Shown here one piece after another: positions 1-11,340 of a stretch of 64,000 bases of DNA (the stretch's first letter is position 1; each line of letters begins with the position of its first letter). Where the stretch lies: positions 310,001 to 374,000 of the forward strand of contig VCJN01002002.1 of the NCBI GenBank assembly GCA_006384855.1. The letters are read 5' to 3'. The notes under the pieces were generated by a model. It searched no databases. It saw only the letters and a list, made by a program, of their open reading frames with translations, and had not been told where the DNA came from. The translations under genes and the position numbers were made by a program. This DNA is from Tetraselmis striata. Taxonomy: Eukaryota; Chlorophyta; Chlorodendrophyceae; Chlorodendrales; Chlorodendraceae.

Positions 1-177
1 GCATAATATAGTGAGCAGCTGAGGAGCCCAGTTCCTTGAGCCAGCAGGCATGTGGCGAACATGCCCACTCTAGAATGACCTCAGATGGTCATGCAACTCT
101 GGGCACCACCTCAGCCAATAGTTTAGAGACAGGGGCCGCCAGAATGGCGGCTCAACTGGCTTTATGTATTAGAATAC

Positions 178-328
178 AGCAGTGCCAAGGTGCACCAACT
201 GAGCTCATAGCCAGCAGGTGTAGCTGCTGATAGTGCTAAGGGCTCTGTTGAGCCCTGAGAACTGTAACATATTCTAAGCCACCCTCAGTTGCTCCTTGTC
301 TCCAAGGCAAAATGCACAAACTCCAAAA
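178..328 (+). repeat. Left direct repeat flanking a decayed retroelement (LTR-like)
   Basis: This stretch recurs in the same orientation at 5634-5798 with about 85-90% identity by eye. It runs from 'cagtgccaaggtgcacca' to 'tgcacaaactccaaaa'. The right copy carries a 12-13 nt extra stretch near its start. The two copies bracket gag, integrase-like and CXC coding remnants, so they are probably remains of long terminal repeats. The full LTR boundaries were not found, and TG..CA ends and a target-site duplication were not identified. Confidence 0.6.
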
Positions 329-845
329 GGTTATTGGCTTACTCCACGCCGGAGTTGTCTTGCTAACACTCCTACATATATGTGGGCGCGTTGCTCTGTT
401 CGTGTGGGTGCTGCCTTGGCTGCCCCCACCTGGTCCCCTGTGGGCCACCTTTTCGTTTGCCCCTATGGGTTTTCCGAGCGCTGGTGGCGCTCTCGTTTTC
501 AGCACCGGTGTGCTGAGGACGGGTGTGTCAGTCACACTCCTAGGCAGGCTTTCTTTGCAGCTGTCTGAACCCCTTTGGATGTGCAATTTTCGAGCCCTCG
601 TTGACATCATTGCTTTGGCGCTGGGGTGTTTCTAGCTGGTTGTGTCGGAGCAAGGTGCCCAAGTCTTATAGAGAGGCGGGCGCAGTGGTACTAGGCCTCA
701 CCTTGCGGGCATATACTAGTAAGAACCCCGTAGTCTGCGTACCTCGCTAGCCTTCGCCATCTTCATCATGGCGGACGCTAACCTGCCAGCATGTGTAACC
801 ACTGACATCATCACTTATGGTGCTGCGCCTAGAGCAGAACACTAA

Positions 846-2404
846 GTGTCTGCTGACACAGCCGCTGCTGTCATTGCTGTGAGGACCGAGGTTGCCGTGC
901 AACATCACCAGGCTCTTGCCGCCGCTGCCGCCGCTGCCGGGCTACAAGCCCCGCCTAGTATTGTTGCAGCCGCTCTTGCTGTTGCAGAGGCTCATGCGGC
1001 AACTACCGCAGCTCGTGCTGCAGCTGCTGCCCAAGCTGCAGCAGATGACCGCCATCTGCGCCGTGACGCTAAACTCAGGCCCAATCGGTTCACATACCTC
1101 CAAGTGTCGGACTGTCACGATATCGCAGCCTTCCGCATGTTCCTCGTGCATTTCAAGCAATCCATCAAGAATGCTGTGCAGGGCTACCGCACCATCTTTG
1201 AGCCCAGTATTGCTGATGACACATGCAGCGCGTATCACCACCAACATGTCTCCCAGCTGCTCTTGTCACTGCTTGACAAGCACCCCATCGCGTCAATGCG
1301 ATTCTGACAGCCTGTGAGGATGCCAGGCCCAATGGTCGGCAAGCTTGCCACTGTTATTTGGAAGCTATGCGCCTCGAGTTCATCCCGAGTCATGAAGGTG
1401 AAGCCCTCGAGCGGCGTCATGACCTTGATGAGAAGCAGCCCTCAACCGAGTCGGTGCGTGACTACGCTCGCCGCCTGGAGCAGTGCGGCAGTGCGCTCTT
1501 GGATGCATGTGGTCACATGACAGATAGTGAAATGTTGACCCTCTTCAAACATGGCATGACTCCCGAGATGGAGATACACCGCGTTGAACTGCGCATGGAC
1601 ACCTCACTCACCACTTTTGCTCGCTACAAAGCAGCGCTCTTCCAATCACTCCCAAGTCTTAGCACGGACCCGACTAGAGCCTACACCGAAGTGTATGCTC
1701 ATACATCCGCACCCCCACTGGCAGCCGTTTCATCACCGCCGACCGCTCCATCGGGTGACATTGCCGCCCTGATGGCGAACCTGGAGCAGATGCAAACTCA
1801 GCTCCAAGCTCAGTCACAGGAAATCAGCAGATTCCGGAGCTGTCACACCTGTCCTAGTGCCCCCCGCACCTTTCGTCCGTTCACTGGCAAGTGTTGGACC
1901 TGTGGGCGTCAGGGGCACCGTGAATCAGAATGTCCTGCCAAAGCCCATGCTGCAGCGGACGCTGCTCCAGCAGCTCCCACATCTACTCAGGACTTTGGTG
2001 CACTATCATTCAGCTTCCTTGCAGATGATGCGAGACCTCTCCCTCTTGCTGAGACTCCACTGCCCCCAATGCCACCCCAAGCCTGGTCGGTTGACAGCAC
2101 TACCGGTGTCACGATGCGCAGCCCACCAGTTTCCGTGCCTCGGGGCCGGTTTGGCACTCTCACCTTTGTTGACGAGAGCAGACCGCTCATGATATCTCCA
2201 CCAGCCAGCTCACCCACACCCGAGCCAATCCGTGCGGGCTCGGGTGTGGGTGCTCGAGCCCTCCTGTGGCACTTCGCGTGTCAGCGCGTGCCAAGGGCAA
2301 AGGTCCGACGCCCATGCATGATGCGCGCAGACTCAGCGCGCATGGAGGGGATGCATGCATGTTGCAGTGGGTGCCAACCAAGATTCGTCACGGCATCACC
2401 ATGA
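846..2404 (+). pseudogene. Gag-like polyprotein remnant with CCHC zinc knuckle, frameshifted
   Basis: Two overlapping plus frames together read as one Gag protein. The first (846-1307) starts Ala-rich and then has a capsid-like stretch (FRMFLVHFKQSIKNAVQ). The second takes over near 1302, from ILTACEDARPNG through TESVRDYARRLEQCGSALL, to 2404. This is a single-base frameshift close to 1300. At 1892-1933 the second frame encodes CWTCGRQGHRESEC, an exact C-x2-C-x4-H-x4-C nucleocapsid knuckle. A proline-rich tail follows. The retroelement Gag family call rests on the knuckle and the layout; the subfamily is not determined. No ATG is evident for the first frame, so the start is open or lost. Confidence 0.7.
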
Positions 2405-3089
2405 CAAGCGCGATCACCTCTCCGCTGACGGCGACCACAGTCGACCCGTGCCAAGCATTGGCAGGAGGGCGTCCACTTGGCGGCCTTGACGAAGAGCCTC
2501 TCTTTGTGTGTCAACATGAGACACTCGCGCGAGCACAAGCTGTCGCGGTGGAAGAACGGGCCACAAAGCCACGATGGAGGAGGTGGCCGCAACACATGTC
2601 ATCGAAATCGAGGAGTTGGTCTCGGAGCCGGCAATCCTCAGCCCTTCGCAACGCCGTGACAACGAGCTCAAATGGCTACATCAATACGTGTAAGAGTGTT
2701 ACCTCAAGCATGTACCAGCCTCACCGCCGCAGCGAACGGTGCTCCCGCCGAGTGGCCGTCGCACCAAGCGCGCCAGATGTGTCAGGCTTTCTGCCGCATG
2801 CGGGGCAGACGCCAGCCCCCGCCCAAGACGCCTGCTCAGCCAGACAAGACCCTTATGGCTCGCCAGTTTGACACAGAGCATATGGAGAGCTCAGCTACAG
2901 TTGCGGCTGTGGAAGCGTTTCAGAGCACACCTCATGCCGTCAACTTTTGTGGCTCTCACCTGCTCGCGAGACAGCCGAGGGGCGATCCAATGCGTTCAGC
3001 ATCCGCCATGAACATCCCGCGCCCGAAGCGGCATCCACTGTCGACGCACCCCTGACGGTTGCGCAGCACTACAAGTAAGGCTAGGCAAC

Positions 3090-3404
3090 TTGATGCATGT
3101 CAGCAATACCTACACTAACCAGACAGACAGTGATGGAGACATGCCTGACCTCAAGTCCAAATCTGACAAATCAGATGACTCTGATGAGGATGAGCATGAG
3201 CGCTATGCCCACACCGATGAGCACACCGAGGGAGACATGCCGTTTCTGGCTCCCGAGTCCATCGATGACAGCAATGATATGGACTACAATGATGACTCTC
3301 ATGGAGGTGCTTACCTGAGGCGTGCGCTGACAGCGCTCGCAGAACTACATCACGATGAAGTTCGTTGCCATGATAATGGACTGATTGACCGCCATACCAA
3401 GTGA
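3090..3404 (+). CDS. Acidic low-complexity ORF inside the retroelement
   Basis: A 104-codon open frame rich in Asp, Ser, Glu and His (for example SDKSDDSDEDEHERY) lies between the gag remnant and the integrase fragment. It has no recognised domain. It could be an inter-domain linker of the original polyprotein or a chance frame in a repetitive GAT/GAC stretch. It is listed because its composition differs sharply from the surrounding shadow frames. Confidence 0.25.
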   Translation: MMHVSNTYTNQTDSDGDMPDLKSKSDKSDDSDEDEHERYAHTDEHTEGDMPFLAPESIDDSNDMDYNDDSHGGAYLRRALTALAELHHDEVRCHDNGLIDRHTK

Positions 3405-4369
3405 CGATGGCGACGCCGCACAAAGCGTCAACGTCGCCGAGCTCGCCGCCGCGCGCATCGTTGGTGCACCCGCACTGACGTTGCAGGCCAATTGTCACCA
3501 TGGGCTGCATGCCAACAACAAGAGCGTGACATTCAGGACAGCAGTGCCCCTATGGCGGAGATTCAACACCTGAAACCCGATAGCACGGCCTTCAGCAAGT
3601 CACGGCCTATTCACTACGTTGGCCTCTGCAGCGGAGCAACTTTCGCCATCCTTGGTGAGTTGTGCTCATTAGGGCATCGTGTCGGTATGGTGATACTGGT
3701 GTAGAACGACCGTGCAATCGCAGCCGCGGCTGAGGTAGAGCTACATACTCTGCAACGCAAATGGTCTCACAGCTTGCCACTTGCGGCCCTCTACAATGCG
3801 TTAGATCGCCTCCCATCACAAGATGTCAACCAACTCCCGGCGATAGACTTCCAGTCCCATTCCAACTGTCGATCTCTTGGGAAGCTCCCCACCGTGTCAA
3901 CCGTCCTCTGTCGCGGGGCTCGGTCTAGGCATGCGAGACCATCGAGCACATGCGTTCTATACGGCAACCAAACTCACTTATGAGATCCAGCGCCAATAGT
4001 CGCACGGTCTAAACTATGTGGTGGAAAATGTCACTGTCGCGGCTCGATAACCACAGATCCGCGCAGCCCTTGGGCAGCCCATGCCCGCACGAGCGCACGA
4101 ATTGGGCTCCACCGCACGACGTGACACGCTATTCTTGACCAACATTCACAGCCTCGATGACATGCGACGACACTATCAGCGATGTGTGAGACCACCATTC
4201 ACAATGGATGACATGCTTACCCGTGGCAGCTTCTCGCATGCATTGGCAGCTCCTCATCGTAGCGAGCGCTTTCAGCCGCGCATTCTTTGGGCGTTTGTGT
4301 TTGACGTCATGCTGGGTGCGCACTGAGTCACGGGAGCGGTCTGTCCAATTAGATCCGGACGTCGCAGAC

Positions 4370-4606
4370 ACGCAAGAGCGCCAAGCCATCAGGTCTAGGT
4401 GTGCCGACGTTCAAGCCAAGCAAGCCATAGCAATGCGGGCCAAAGTGGATGCACATCATGGGCCAGCACCATTGATTGGCGATGTCGTCCGTATTCCAGC
4501 CAATTCCAAGCGTCGACCCCTCCAAGCCAGATGCACAATGCTTGATGTGCATTGTCATCGAGGTAACAAGCCCTATGTATATGTAAATATATTTTTTGGT
4601 ATGGCA
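4370..4606 (+). pseudogene. Integrase C-terminal-like fragment
   Basis: The plus frame open from 4208 to 4657 contains QAKQAIAMRAKVDAHHGPAP followed by IGDVVRIPANSKRRPLQAR. This resembles the C-terminal part of retroelement integrases, where a basic helix is followed by a small beta-barrel beginning G-D-x-V. The catalytic DDE core was not found upstream. The placement just before the CXC cluster fits retroelement polyproteins that carry both. The assignment is by motif shape only. Confidence 0.4.
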
Positions 4607-4845
4607 TCGCCTACGTACTATGTGCTTGCTTGTGATTTTGATTTATTGGGTGTGTGACACATCATGGGTTTGAACTGGTGTTGCAGGTGACTAAGCATGG
4701 CCTTTCAGGCTTGCAACCAAGGCTGGAGTCATACGGCCAATTTCTGGCCACGAGGATATTGATCATGTGCGTGACAGTGTCCCAGCGCAACACGGGCTGC
4801 AGGGTGTGCTGAGAGAAAGCCAACTGGGAACGGATACCAATGCGC

Positions 4846-5055
4846 AATGCTTCAGCTTCTGTATCCCTATTTAGTGGCCATGATGTGTTGAGGTGCAGTT
4901 GCAAGGGTCCGTGCATAACCAATGTATGTGCATGCCGCAAAGCACGCAGGAAATGCAACTCCCGGTGTCACAATGGCAACAGTGAATGTGAGAACATTTA
5001 CGACGAGGGTGCTTCCACTAGCCAAGTTCTGACCCATGTCCGTGTCCTAAAGTAG
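4846..5055 (+). CDS. CXC/TCR-type cysteine cluster, C-terminal fragment
   Basis: The frame contains RCSCKGPCITNVCACRKARR followed by KCNSRCHNGNSEC, nine cysteines in the spacing C-x-C-x3-C-x4-C-x-C-x6-C-x3-C-x6-C. This cluster is typical of cysteine tails in transposon- and retroelement-encoded proteins and of CXC DNA-binding domains, where it binds zinc. Here it ends in an acidic tail and a stop at 5053-5055. It is probably the C-terminus of the element's polyprotein, after the integrase-like fragment. A separate small gene is possible but less likely. Confidence 0.55.
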   Translation, partial: NASASVSLFSGHDVLRCSCKGPCITNVCACRKARRKCNSRCHNGNSECENIYDEGASTSQVLTHVRVLK

Positions 5056-5327
5056 TGCGCAGCAATGTAATGATATGACACCTGCCAACACTAACTTTGC
5101 CATTGTCTAAATGCTGACGACATCCTTTTGTACATTGCTGGCTAATGTTGCTTTGTAGTGCCTTAATATACACTTTAAGGGCATCAAACGAGTGGCCGGC
5201 ATGCTTAAATAATTAATTTGTGCCTTCCGGAATATTTATATTTCAATAATTCTAAATTAGAACCCCACGCTCGAATTCCGCGGACGAAAATGAACGTATA
5301 TTCATATGTATCTTATCTCACACTCGA

Positions 5328-5612
5328 AAATGACACATATGCACATGTGTCACATGTCGGGCCACACATATGCACATGAGCCATAGTGTTCATGCCTCAT
5401 GTGCACATGTGTCGTGATCAGCCGGAAAAATGACATATGTGTACATGTGCTAGCACATGTGCATATGTGTCGCTTTGATTTTGACACATATGCAGATGTG
5501 TCACGAGGCAACACATCTGCACATGTATCAAAAGCAACATGACACATGTGCAGATGTGTCCCCCGATGACACATGTGCGCATGTGGCGACACATGTGCAC
5601 ATGTGTCACGTT
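5328..5612. repeat. Palindromic ACATGTGCAYATGTGT satellite
   Basis: About 280 bases are made of variants of gacacatatgcacatgtgtc, each nearly its own reverse complement and separated by short unique spacers. Copies alternate in spacing and all could fold as hairpins. It lies directly outside the coding part of the retroelement and just before the right direct repeat. Confidence 0.8.
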
Positions 5613-5633
5613 TTCATATGGGTCTTAACATAT

Positions 5634-5798
5634 AACAGTGCCAAGGTGCACCAGCTAGGCATCCCCAACTGAGCTCATAGCCAGCAAGTGTAGCTGATGA
5701 TAGTACTAAGGGCTCTATTGACCCATGAGAACTGTGACAGATTCTAAGCCACCCTCAGCTGCTCCGTGTCTCCAAGGCAACATGCACAAACTCCAAAA
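5634..5798 (+). repeat. Right direct repeat (LTR-like)
   Basis: This is the second copy of the repeat at 178-328 in the same orientation. It contains an additional short stretch (agctaggcatccc) after 'gtgcacc'. After 'aactccaaaa' the two copies diverge at once, which suggests the shared unit ends there or one copy is truncated. Confidence 0.6.
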
Positions 5799-5799
5799 C

Positions 5800-7520
5800 C
5801 CCGCTACCTTCCAACCCTCGATCAATAGCACAGCTCCCCCACCACCTCCCTTATAGCACATCGAAGCAGAAGTATAAAGCTACCCTATCTCTCACCCTCT
5901 CCCGAGTGCCCCCTCTGCGAACACCTCGCTCCGCGACTACTATTATACCATGTCGCGATAGTTGCCGCGACCTCTGCATCACCCCGACCACGGGGCATTG
6001 ACCTGCGACATGGGGCCAGATCCAACGCTAGCGGCGCCGTCTCACAGCGCCACATCACGCGCCAGTGCGGTACCTGCGATGTGCCACGGGTAATTTGTCG
6101 GTAAATAAGGTGGTTAGGGCTGAGTGGTGCTGGAGTTTGAGGGGGTGGCTGCGCATCACGGAAGTGGTGCGCAAGCCGTCCGCACTCTGTCGCCGTGCGC
6201 CAACGATCGGCGACAACGGGCCGCCACTACTGCACCATGTGCCACGCTTGCTTCCGCAGCCCGAGCACGCAATTGGTCGGCGCCATCGGGCCGCCACTGC
6301 ACCCGTGCCCGGCCGCTTCCGCGGCTCATGCACGTAGCTTGTCGGCGCCAACTGGCCGCCGCTTCACGTTGTGGCCCCATTTCTTTTGCAGCCCGGGCAC
6401 GCAGCTGGTCGGCGCCATCAAGCCGCCACTGCACCGTGTGCCCGATGGCTTCCGCGGCCCGCCGAGCACGCCATTGGTCGGCCCCACAGGACCGCCGTTG
6501 CATATTGCGCCCCGGTCGCATATTTCGCAGCCCGGGGCACGCAGCTAGTCGGCGACGTCAGACCGTCGCCGCCGCACGCTTGGCTCGCCGGGCTGCCCTT
6601 GTTGCAGCCCCTGCCCTGCGTGGAAGTCGCTACATAATACATCGTCAACTTCCCCCCGACCGCACTTCCCAATCCCCGTCATGGAACAGTAGCTAACCCG
6701 TCGCTGCTCTCCCGCCCGGGCGCCGCCATGCGGCCGGCGCCCAAGATATGTCTCGGCAAAGTGCATGCGCCCCCTCATCCCTCCCCAGACATGTTTACTC
6801 ATGTAGTCGTTGTGGTTCCCTCTTCCCTTGTCTACATAGCAGGCGCGGTAGGGCACCAATACGGCACCAATATGTCCACGTGGCGTGCCCACACCGCTCG
6901 AGGAGTGTGCTGCATCGATTGGCGAGCGGCACTACCTCAACATTTCCATCGTCTCCAGGAAGTTGCCGTATTAACGGCCGTACGGCACCACCCCAAGCTT
7001 GGTTACCCGACGCAACCATCCCGGGCAGCGCTGCTCCCGCATGATGTTTCGTCGTGTGCTTAAAAGATGCACGGCCACGGAGCTTGTCTTTCCATATCTT
7101 CCTTTGTCGCGGCGCATCCAATCATCAAATGGGGTCGGCGCGCCGCGACAGCCACTCCTTCCATCCTTCACTTTGTCATAGCTATCAGATTTAGAATTCG
7201 ACCACTGTTTAAGGTACCGGAATAAAAATACCTCGGATTTTTGTCTTTACGCTGCGGGCATCGCACAGCGGGGGTGCAAAGCCTGGCTGCACAAACTGGG
7301 CGCAGCCCACTAGCCCCCCCCCCCCCCCCCCCCGATGGGTGGGGGGTCTGGGGGGAGGGCCATCCCGGGCCCTCCCCCCAGGAACAAATTTCGATTTATC
7401 ATTTAAATAACGGCGTTTCCCTTATAGAGATTAACTACTTTCAGTCATTTTATTCGTTAGCATGACCGCGCCACTAGGGCATAAGGTGTCAGAAGTCACA
7501 AATTACACATTGACTACAGC
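5800..7520. other. Non-coding interval with a GC-rich minisatellite and a C20 tract
   Basis: No convincing gene is seen. Open frames across 6060-6700 are antisense or shifted readings of the minisatellite listed separately. A run of about 20 C lies at 7314-7333, followed by 'gatgggtggggggtctgggggg'. The remaining sequence gives no recognised motif. Confidence 0.5.
6195..6560. repeat. Imperfect ~60-71 bp tandem minisatellite
   Basis: The core 'ttggtcggcgccatcgggcc' followed by 'gccactgcaccgtg' and 'ttccgcagcccgggcacgca' recurs about five times, with core starts near 6205, 6271, 6331, 6402 and 6471. Divergence between units is 15-25% by eye. The long open frames through this block result from the repeat and are not called as genes. 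Confidence 0.7.
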
Positions 7521-7521
7521 G

Positions 7522-8295
7522 CTACGCCGTCTCGATGAACCTGAACTTTGCCCGCTTTTTCAATTTCCTATCAACGGTTTTGGAAACTCTCACTTTCCTA
7601 AGCCTGCACTTTTTGTCTACACTCCAAAACCTCCAGCGTCTCTTTTTGGCCTTCACATCTGGCATGTCATCCTCAACAAGACCCCTCCTATACCCAAACA
7701 ATATGTCTACAGATTCAATAAGGAAGGGTTCTGCAGTGGTACTGGGGGGCAGTGACCATGCAATAATTCCCTCTGCTGCGTACCGAGAAAAGTAGTGCAG
7801 TCCCCTCCCCGGCACAGCATGCTTTGCTGTCACTGAGCACATACCCTTTACTACAGCCTCGCACATGGTATTCAGGGCCATATGTTGATACATGAAGACG
7901 AAGCCCTTTCTGCCATCGTAGTACTGTGATTTAGTGAGCACATCCTTTTGGATGACAGTGCCCGATTGGATCTCGAGCTCGTCACCAGGCCCAAGCTTGT
8001 GCCGGCGGTGAAGCCGCCGGACGTCAAACCCATCCGCGTGATGCTTCTGGACCTCGAGCTGGATCGCACATGCCAAAGCAAGTGCTTGTTGCATGCGCTC
8101 CTCTAACTCTGGCAACTCGATGCCTCCGCCCTCCCTCATCTTGGTACAAATATGGCTCAGGGAATTCCCGATCATAGTATCATGGTTGATGGTTGATCGG
8201 AAGTTGTCCATGTTGTCGGAAGTTGTCCATGTTATCCAACCATTGAAGGTCACGGACAGCAAAGCGGCGCAAGTCCATGCACTTCCTTGCATCAA
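7522..8295 (-). CDS. Unrecognised 257-codon ORF, basic C-terminus
   Basis: A long minus-strand frame reads through to a Lys/Arg-rich end (VKAKKRRWRFWSVDKKCRLR). Inside are coherent segments such as ELPELEERMQQALALACAIQ and KGFVFMYQHMALNTMCEAVV. I recognise no family. The N-terminal ~30 codons cover a 19-bp tandem duplication (tcggaagttgtccatgtt twice, about 8198-8234), so the real start may be further in. The lack of introns and the repeat-rich surroundings fit a mobile-element protein fragment, but a host gene exon cannot be excluded. Confidence 0.4.
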   Translation of the reverse strand: MMQGSAWTCAALLSVTFNGWITWTTSDNMDNFRSTINHDTMIGNSLSHICTKMREGGGIELPELEERMQQALALACAIQLEVQKHHADGFDVRRLHRRHKLGPGDELEIQSGTVIQKDVLTKSQYYDGRKGFVFMYQHMALNTMCEAVVKGMCSVTAKHAVPGRGLHYFSRYAAEGIIAWSLPPSTTAEPFLIESVDILFGYRRGLVEDDMPDVKAKKRRWRFWSVDKKCRLRKVRVSKTVDRKLKKRAKFRFIETA

Positions 8296-10168
8296 CAGTC
8301 AGGCCGTGCTAGTCGTCCAGAAAAAATAACGGGCTTTGTACCAATAATGAGCAGCCGCCGCCCAATCATATGCATGATAGCCCAGGCTGAGGAGCGCTTG
8401 GATGATAGCCTCAGATTCAGTGCACTGCAATGACAAATACTCGCCGAACCACTATAACGCTGACAATCCCGGCACTGGAGGCGATTGCCTCGGAGGTGCT
8501 CTCCGAAGTGACACTTTCTTGGAAGGGCACCCGATGACGGGCTGCGGGCGCGACATGCTGGCCAGATTTTTGTGTTCGGGCTTTGGTTGACTGAACGGAC
8601 TTTGGTTGATGTCACATGTACAATTCGTCTATTTAGTATTCTCCATTTGTAGTCGTAAACCCGCGCGAGACCTGAAATATGCTCGGAATTATAAAATGAT
8701 TGCTGTGGTTCATTTTTTCGCGGGTCTGCCTCATTCTGGCCGATCCAAAAAGGTTGTAATCATGCCAACGCACCTATTCGCCAATATGTGCCTGCGCCCC
8801 CTCCCTCCCTACTTGAAACCAATACCCATGCACCCTACTAATACAACTAATCCTTAGGCCAGTGCGAATTAATGTCTTGATTAATAAGGAACCCCTCCCC
8901 CCAACCTGATTCGCCCACCTCCAATCTGATTCAAGGTAGATATTTGGGTCGTAAAAAAGACATTAAACAGGGCATCAATTCTCACTGGCCTTTTTTTTCG
9001 CCGGCGGACATTATGACTGGCTGGCACCAGTGAGAACCCTGCAGCGTCTCTACGACGGCCGCTTAGGCAGCGATCCAGGTATGGAAAGCCCTCATGGCCT
9101 TACTAGAACGCGACGTTATAAATTTATTTAAATGAGCTAGCTGCAAAAGGCGATCAGGAAACCACCCGTAAAGGCAATATGAGACGTCCACTACAGCAAT
9201 TGCGCGGTGGAAGTAGCACCAGAAGAGGGTACGGAATGAGCATGGGCAGACGCATCAACTTGGCCGTCTGCACTCCAGCAGAGAGAATGCCACCCAAGGT
9301 ACCATGCACGCAAGCAAAGACTCGCTGCAACAACCCCCGCCGCGTGCGCGACAGGTGATGGCGGATTTCAGCGAACTGGCAGGCAACAAAGTTCCGAAGA
9401 GCCTAGACGGACTGACCACGAAGGAAGCATGAAGTCGGAGCGGAAGGACCGCGCAGGGAAGTCGCGCACAGCAAGTAGCACCGCGAAGATGTCGACCACT
9501 GTTAAAACGGATTTTCCGAGGCGGCCGCGGTCCTCAACCACAAAAGGGTAGTAGGTAGCGGTGAACACCTTGCACCGGGGCGGAACACGCCCGGTCCGCA
9601 GCCAGCTTGATGTGCTCCGCCTCGGTTGCCCGATCCCCGGGCTGCACCGGCGGGGATCGTTGCCCCAAGTGGGTTCGTGGAGGACACGCACGCGAAATCG
9701 ATCATGTAATCGCACGCCCCCCCCCCCCCCCCCCCCCCACCCCGCCAGCGTCAAATCTGACGGCCACGAGCGGTCCGCTGGGCGCAGTCCAGCCACTCGT
9801 CTCAAGGGTCAAGTCGCCGACTCCCGAGCGGTCCCTGTCGAGCACCGCCCCCGCTTCAATCGCCATGGAAGCCCACAGGTTCTTCAAAGCGGTATGCGTG
9901 CGGTGCTTGTAGTTCGCGACGGGGCAGATGGGCAGATGATCTACGACGAAATCCGTGGCGTTCCGGTTCGAGCCATCCGCGTAGAGCGAAGCCATAAGGG
10001 GTCAATACCACACGTAGGGCTAGGGCATGTGACGAGCGCGGAACCCCCGCGCTCATAAATATATCATACTATCAGGTACCGTCATGCCGGATTTCCTTAT
10101 GGATTTCTGTATGGATTTCTTGAATGTTGCAGCTAGCACATGCATGTATTTAAAATCACATCAGGTAC
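8296..10168. other. Interval without recognised genes; contains dispersed repeat and C22 tract
   Basis: It holds a ~55-bp dispersed repeat at 9037-9092 and a poly-C run at about 9717-9738. Frames around 9368-10058 are open on both strands because of high GC, and none shows domain-like sequence. At 10088-10150 the motif 'tggatttct' recurs with 'ttgaatgt', repeated at 32370-32440. Confidence 0.4.
9037..9092 (+). repeat. Dispersed repeat copy 1 (ctgcagcgtctctacgacgg family)
   Basis: The segment 'gcagcgtctctacgacggcc' continuing 'gcttaggcagcgat' recurs at 30634-30688, and a shorter relative (gcctctacgacggtggtcgt) lies at 43880-43900. It is a short dispersed element or part of one; its ends were not resolved. 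Confidence 0.6.
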
Positions 10169-10229
10169 ATGTACCGTCGTCGTCTAGCATGTCCCACCAG
10201 AATGTCCCTGAGGGTACCAATACCAATAC

Positions 10230-10707
10230 ATGTACGGACCGACCGCCACCACCACCACCGGCCAAGCGGCCCCGGAGGCGCCCCGAGGCCGTGCGTCGCC
10301 ATGCCTCACCCGCTGCCCAGATCGCGTAGCTGCCCTCACCCCCTCCCACGCGACGCCACCGCTATGCCCGGGCTGTGGCGGGTCGCTCGTATCCGGCGGG
10401 GCGCGGCCGCGCGTTGTCTGCGCCTTTCGCCGATGGTGCGGCAGAACGCGCCGTTGACCCCGGGTCGCCGCCGCCCCCTAGTAAATTGTCCAGTACATCA
10501 AACCGCCCCGGCGCATCGCGGGCGGCGGGAGCGTCCCGCCGCAGTGCGCCCGGCGCCACCCAGCCAAGGTCGAGCCCGCCCGCGCCGCCCTCGTTTGCTG
10601 CCCCGCCGGCTCCCACGTACGCCCAGGTGGCGAGCCCGTCGTCGAGTCCCGAGTACGCAACGGGCGTGGCAGGTACGACCGGCGCGCGCGCCGCCTCTCT
10701 TGCGTAG
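10230..10707 (+). pseudogene. LINE N-terminal region: zinc-binding cysteines and Pro-rich linker
   Basis: One frame (10230-10457) encodes LCPGCGGSLVSGGARPRVVC followed by AFRRWC, a zinc-ribbon-like cysteine arrangement. A second frame (to 10707) is Ser/Pro/Ala-rich and contains APPAPTYAQVASPSSSPEY, similar in style to linkers in LINE ORF1-type regions. The frame change between them suggests one indel. Function as a nucleic-acid-binding N-terminus is inferred from position and cysteines only. Confidence 0.45.
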
Positions 10708-11340
10708 TCGCCTCGCCACACTACTTTCAGCAGTATTTCGGGGCCCGGCGCGTCGCAGCGCGATGACGACGGCGTTCCGACCGGCCCGGAAGTCTCCGAG
10801 CGGCCCCAGCCGCAGCCGCGCGGTGGCAACCGCGGCGTGGCGCTCACCAGCCTCGATTCTCTCGCCCGCATCCATTTCAGGCTACAAGGCAGGGCCGGCG
10901 CGGCGGGGCGTTGCGCCGGCGGCGGCTTAGACAGTCGCCGACGCGCTTTCAGTCGCTGGCGCCGCGGCGGGCGCCGCGTGGGCGCCGAGGATCGACGCCG
11001 CAGCCAGGTTGCTCCAACCTACTCGCGTTAGGCACCACCCGGCCGACGTGGTGGCCTTCGCTGAGGTCGCCGCTGGGTGGCTGGCCAAGGCGCGCACCGT
11101 GCTGGCCGAGCGGCACCGCCGTCGGGGGGCGCGCCACGCCGGTGGAGCGGGACAATCGTCAGACAGTGATGTCGTCGCCCGCATTGCCGTCCGTCGCTGC
11201 GTTCGGGGCGTCGTAAGCGCCCCCGGTTGTTGCTCCCGCGCCGCCACATGTGGGTGCACCGGCCGCCCGCCCCGGTAGCCAGGCCTCACGGCTCGGTATC
11301 CGCCCCCCCCCCTACTCGCCCATCTCCAGCTGGCGACGGG

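Larger units (their letters stand above)
178..5798 (+). mobile_element. Degenerate LTR-type retrotransposon
   Basis: A 5.6-kb interval between diverged direct repeats contains, in plus-strand order, a gag-like region with a CCHC zinc knuckle (846-2404), an acidic ORF (3090-3404), an integrase C-terminal-like fragment (about 4370-4606) and a CXC cysteine cluster (4846-5055). Between 2405 and 4370 the sequence is GC-rich and codon-like in patches but broken in every frame; protease, reverse transcriptase and RNase H motifs were not recognised there. The order gag, integrase C-terminus, CXC fits an LTR element. The missing polymerase could be deleted or decayed beyond recognition by eye. Confidence 0.55.

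Noticed and set aside
5328..5612. CRISPR-like array
   Set aside because: Units are palindromic with irregular, non-unique spacers in a eukaryotic, intron-bearing context.
6065..6696. Several long overlapping frames on both strands
   Set aside because: They read through a GC-rich minisatellite in all phases and show only repeat-derived peptide periodicity.
9368..10058. Open frames of 100-165 codons on both strands
   Set aside because: High GC keeps all frames open; a poly-C run gives a poly-Pro stretch, and no domain or splice support was seen.
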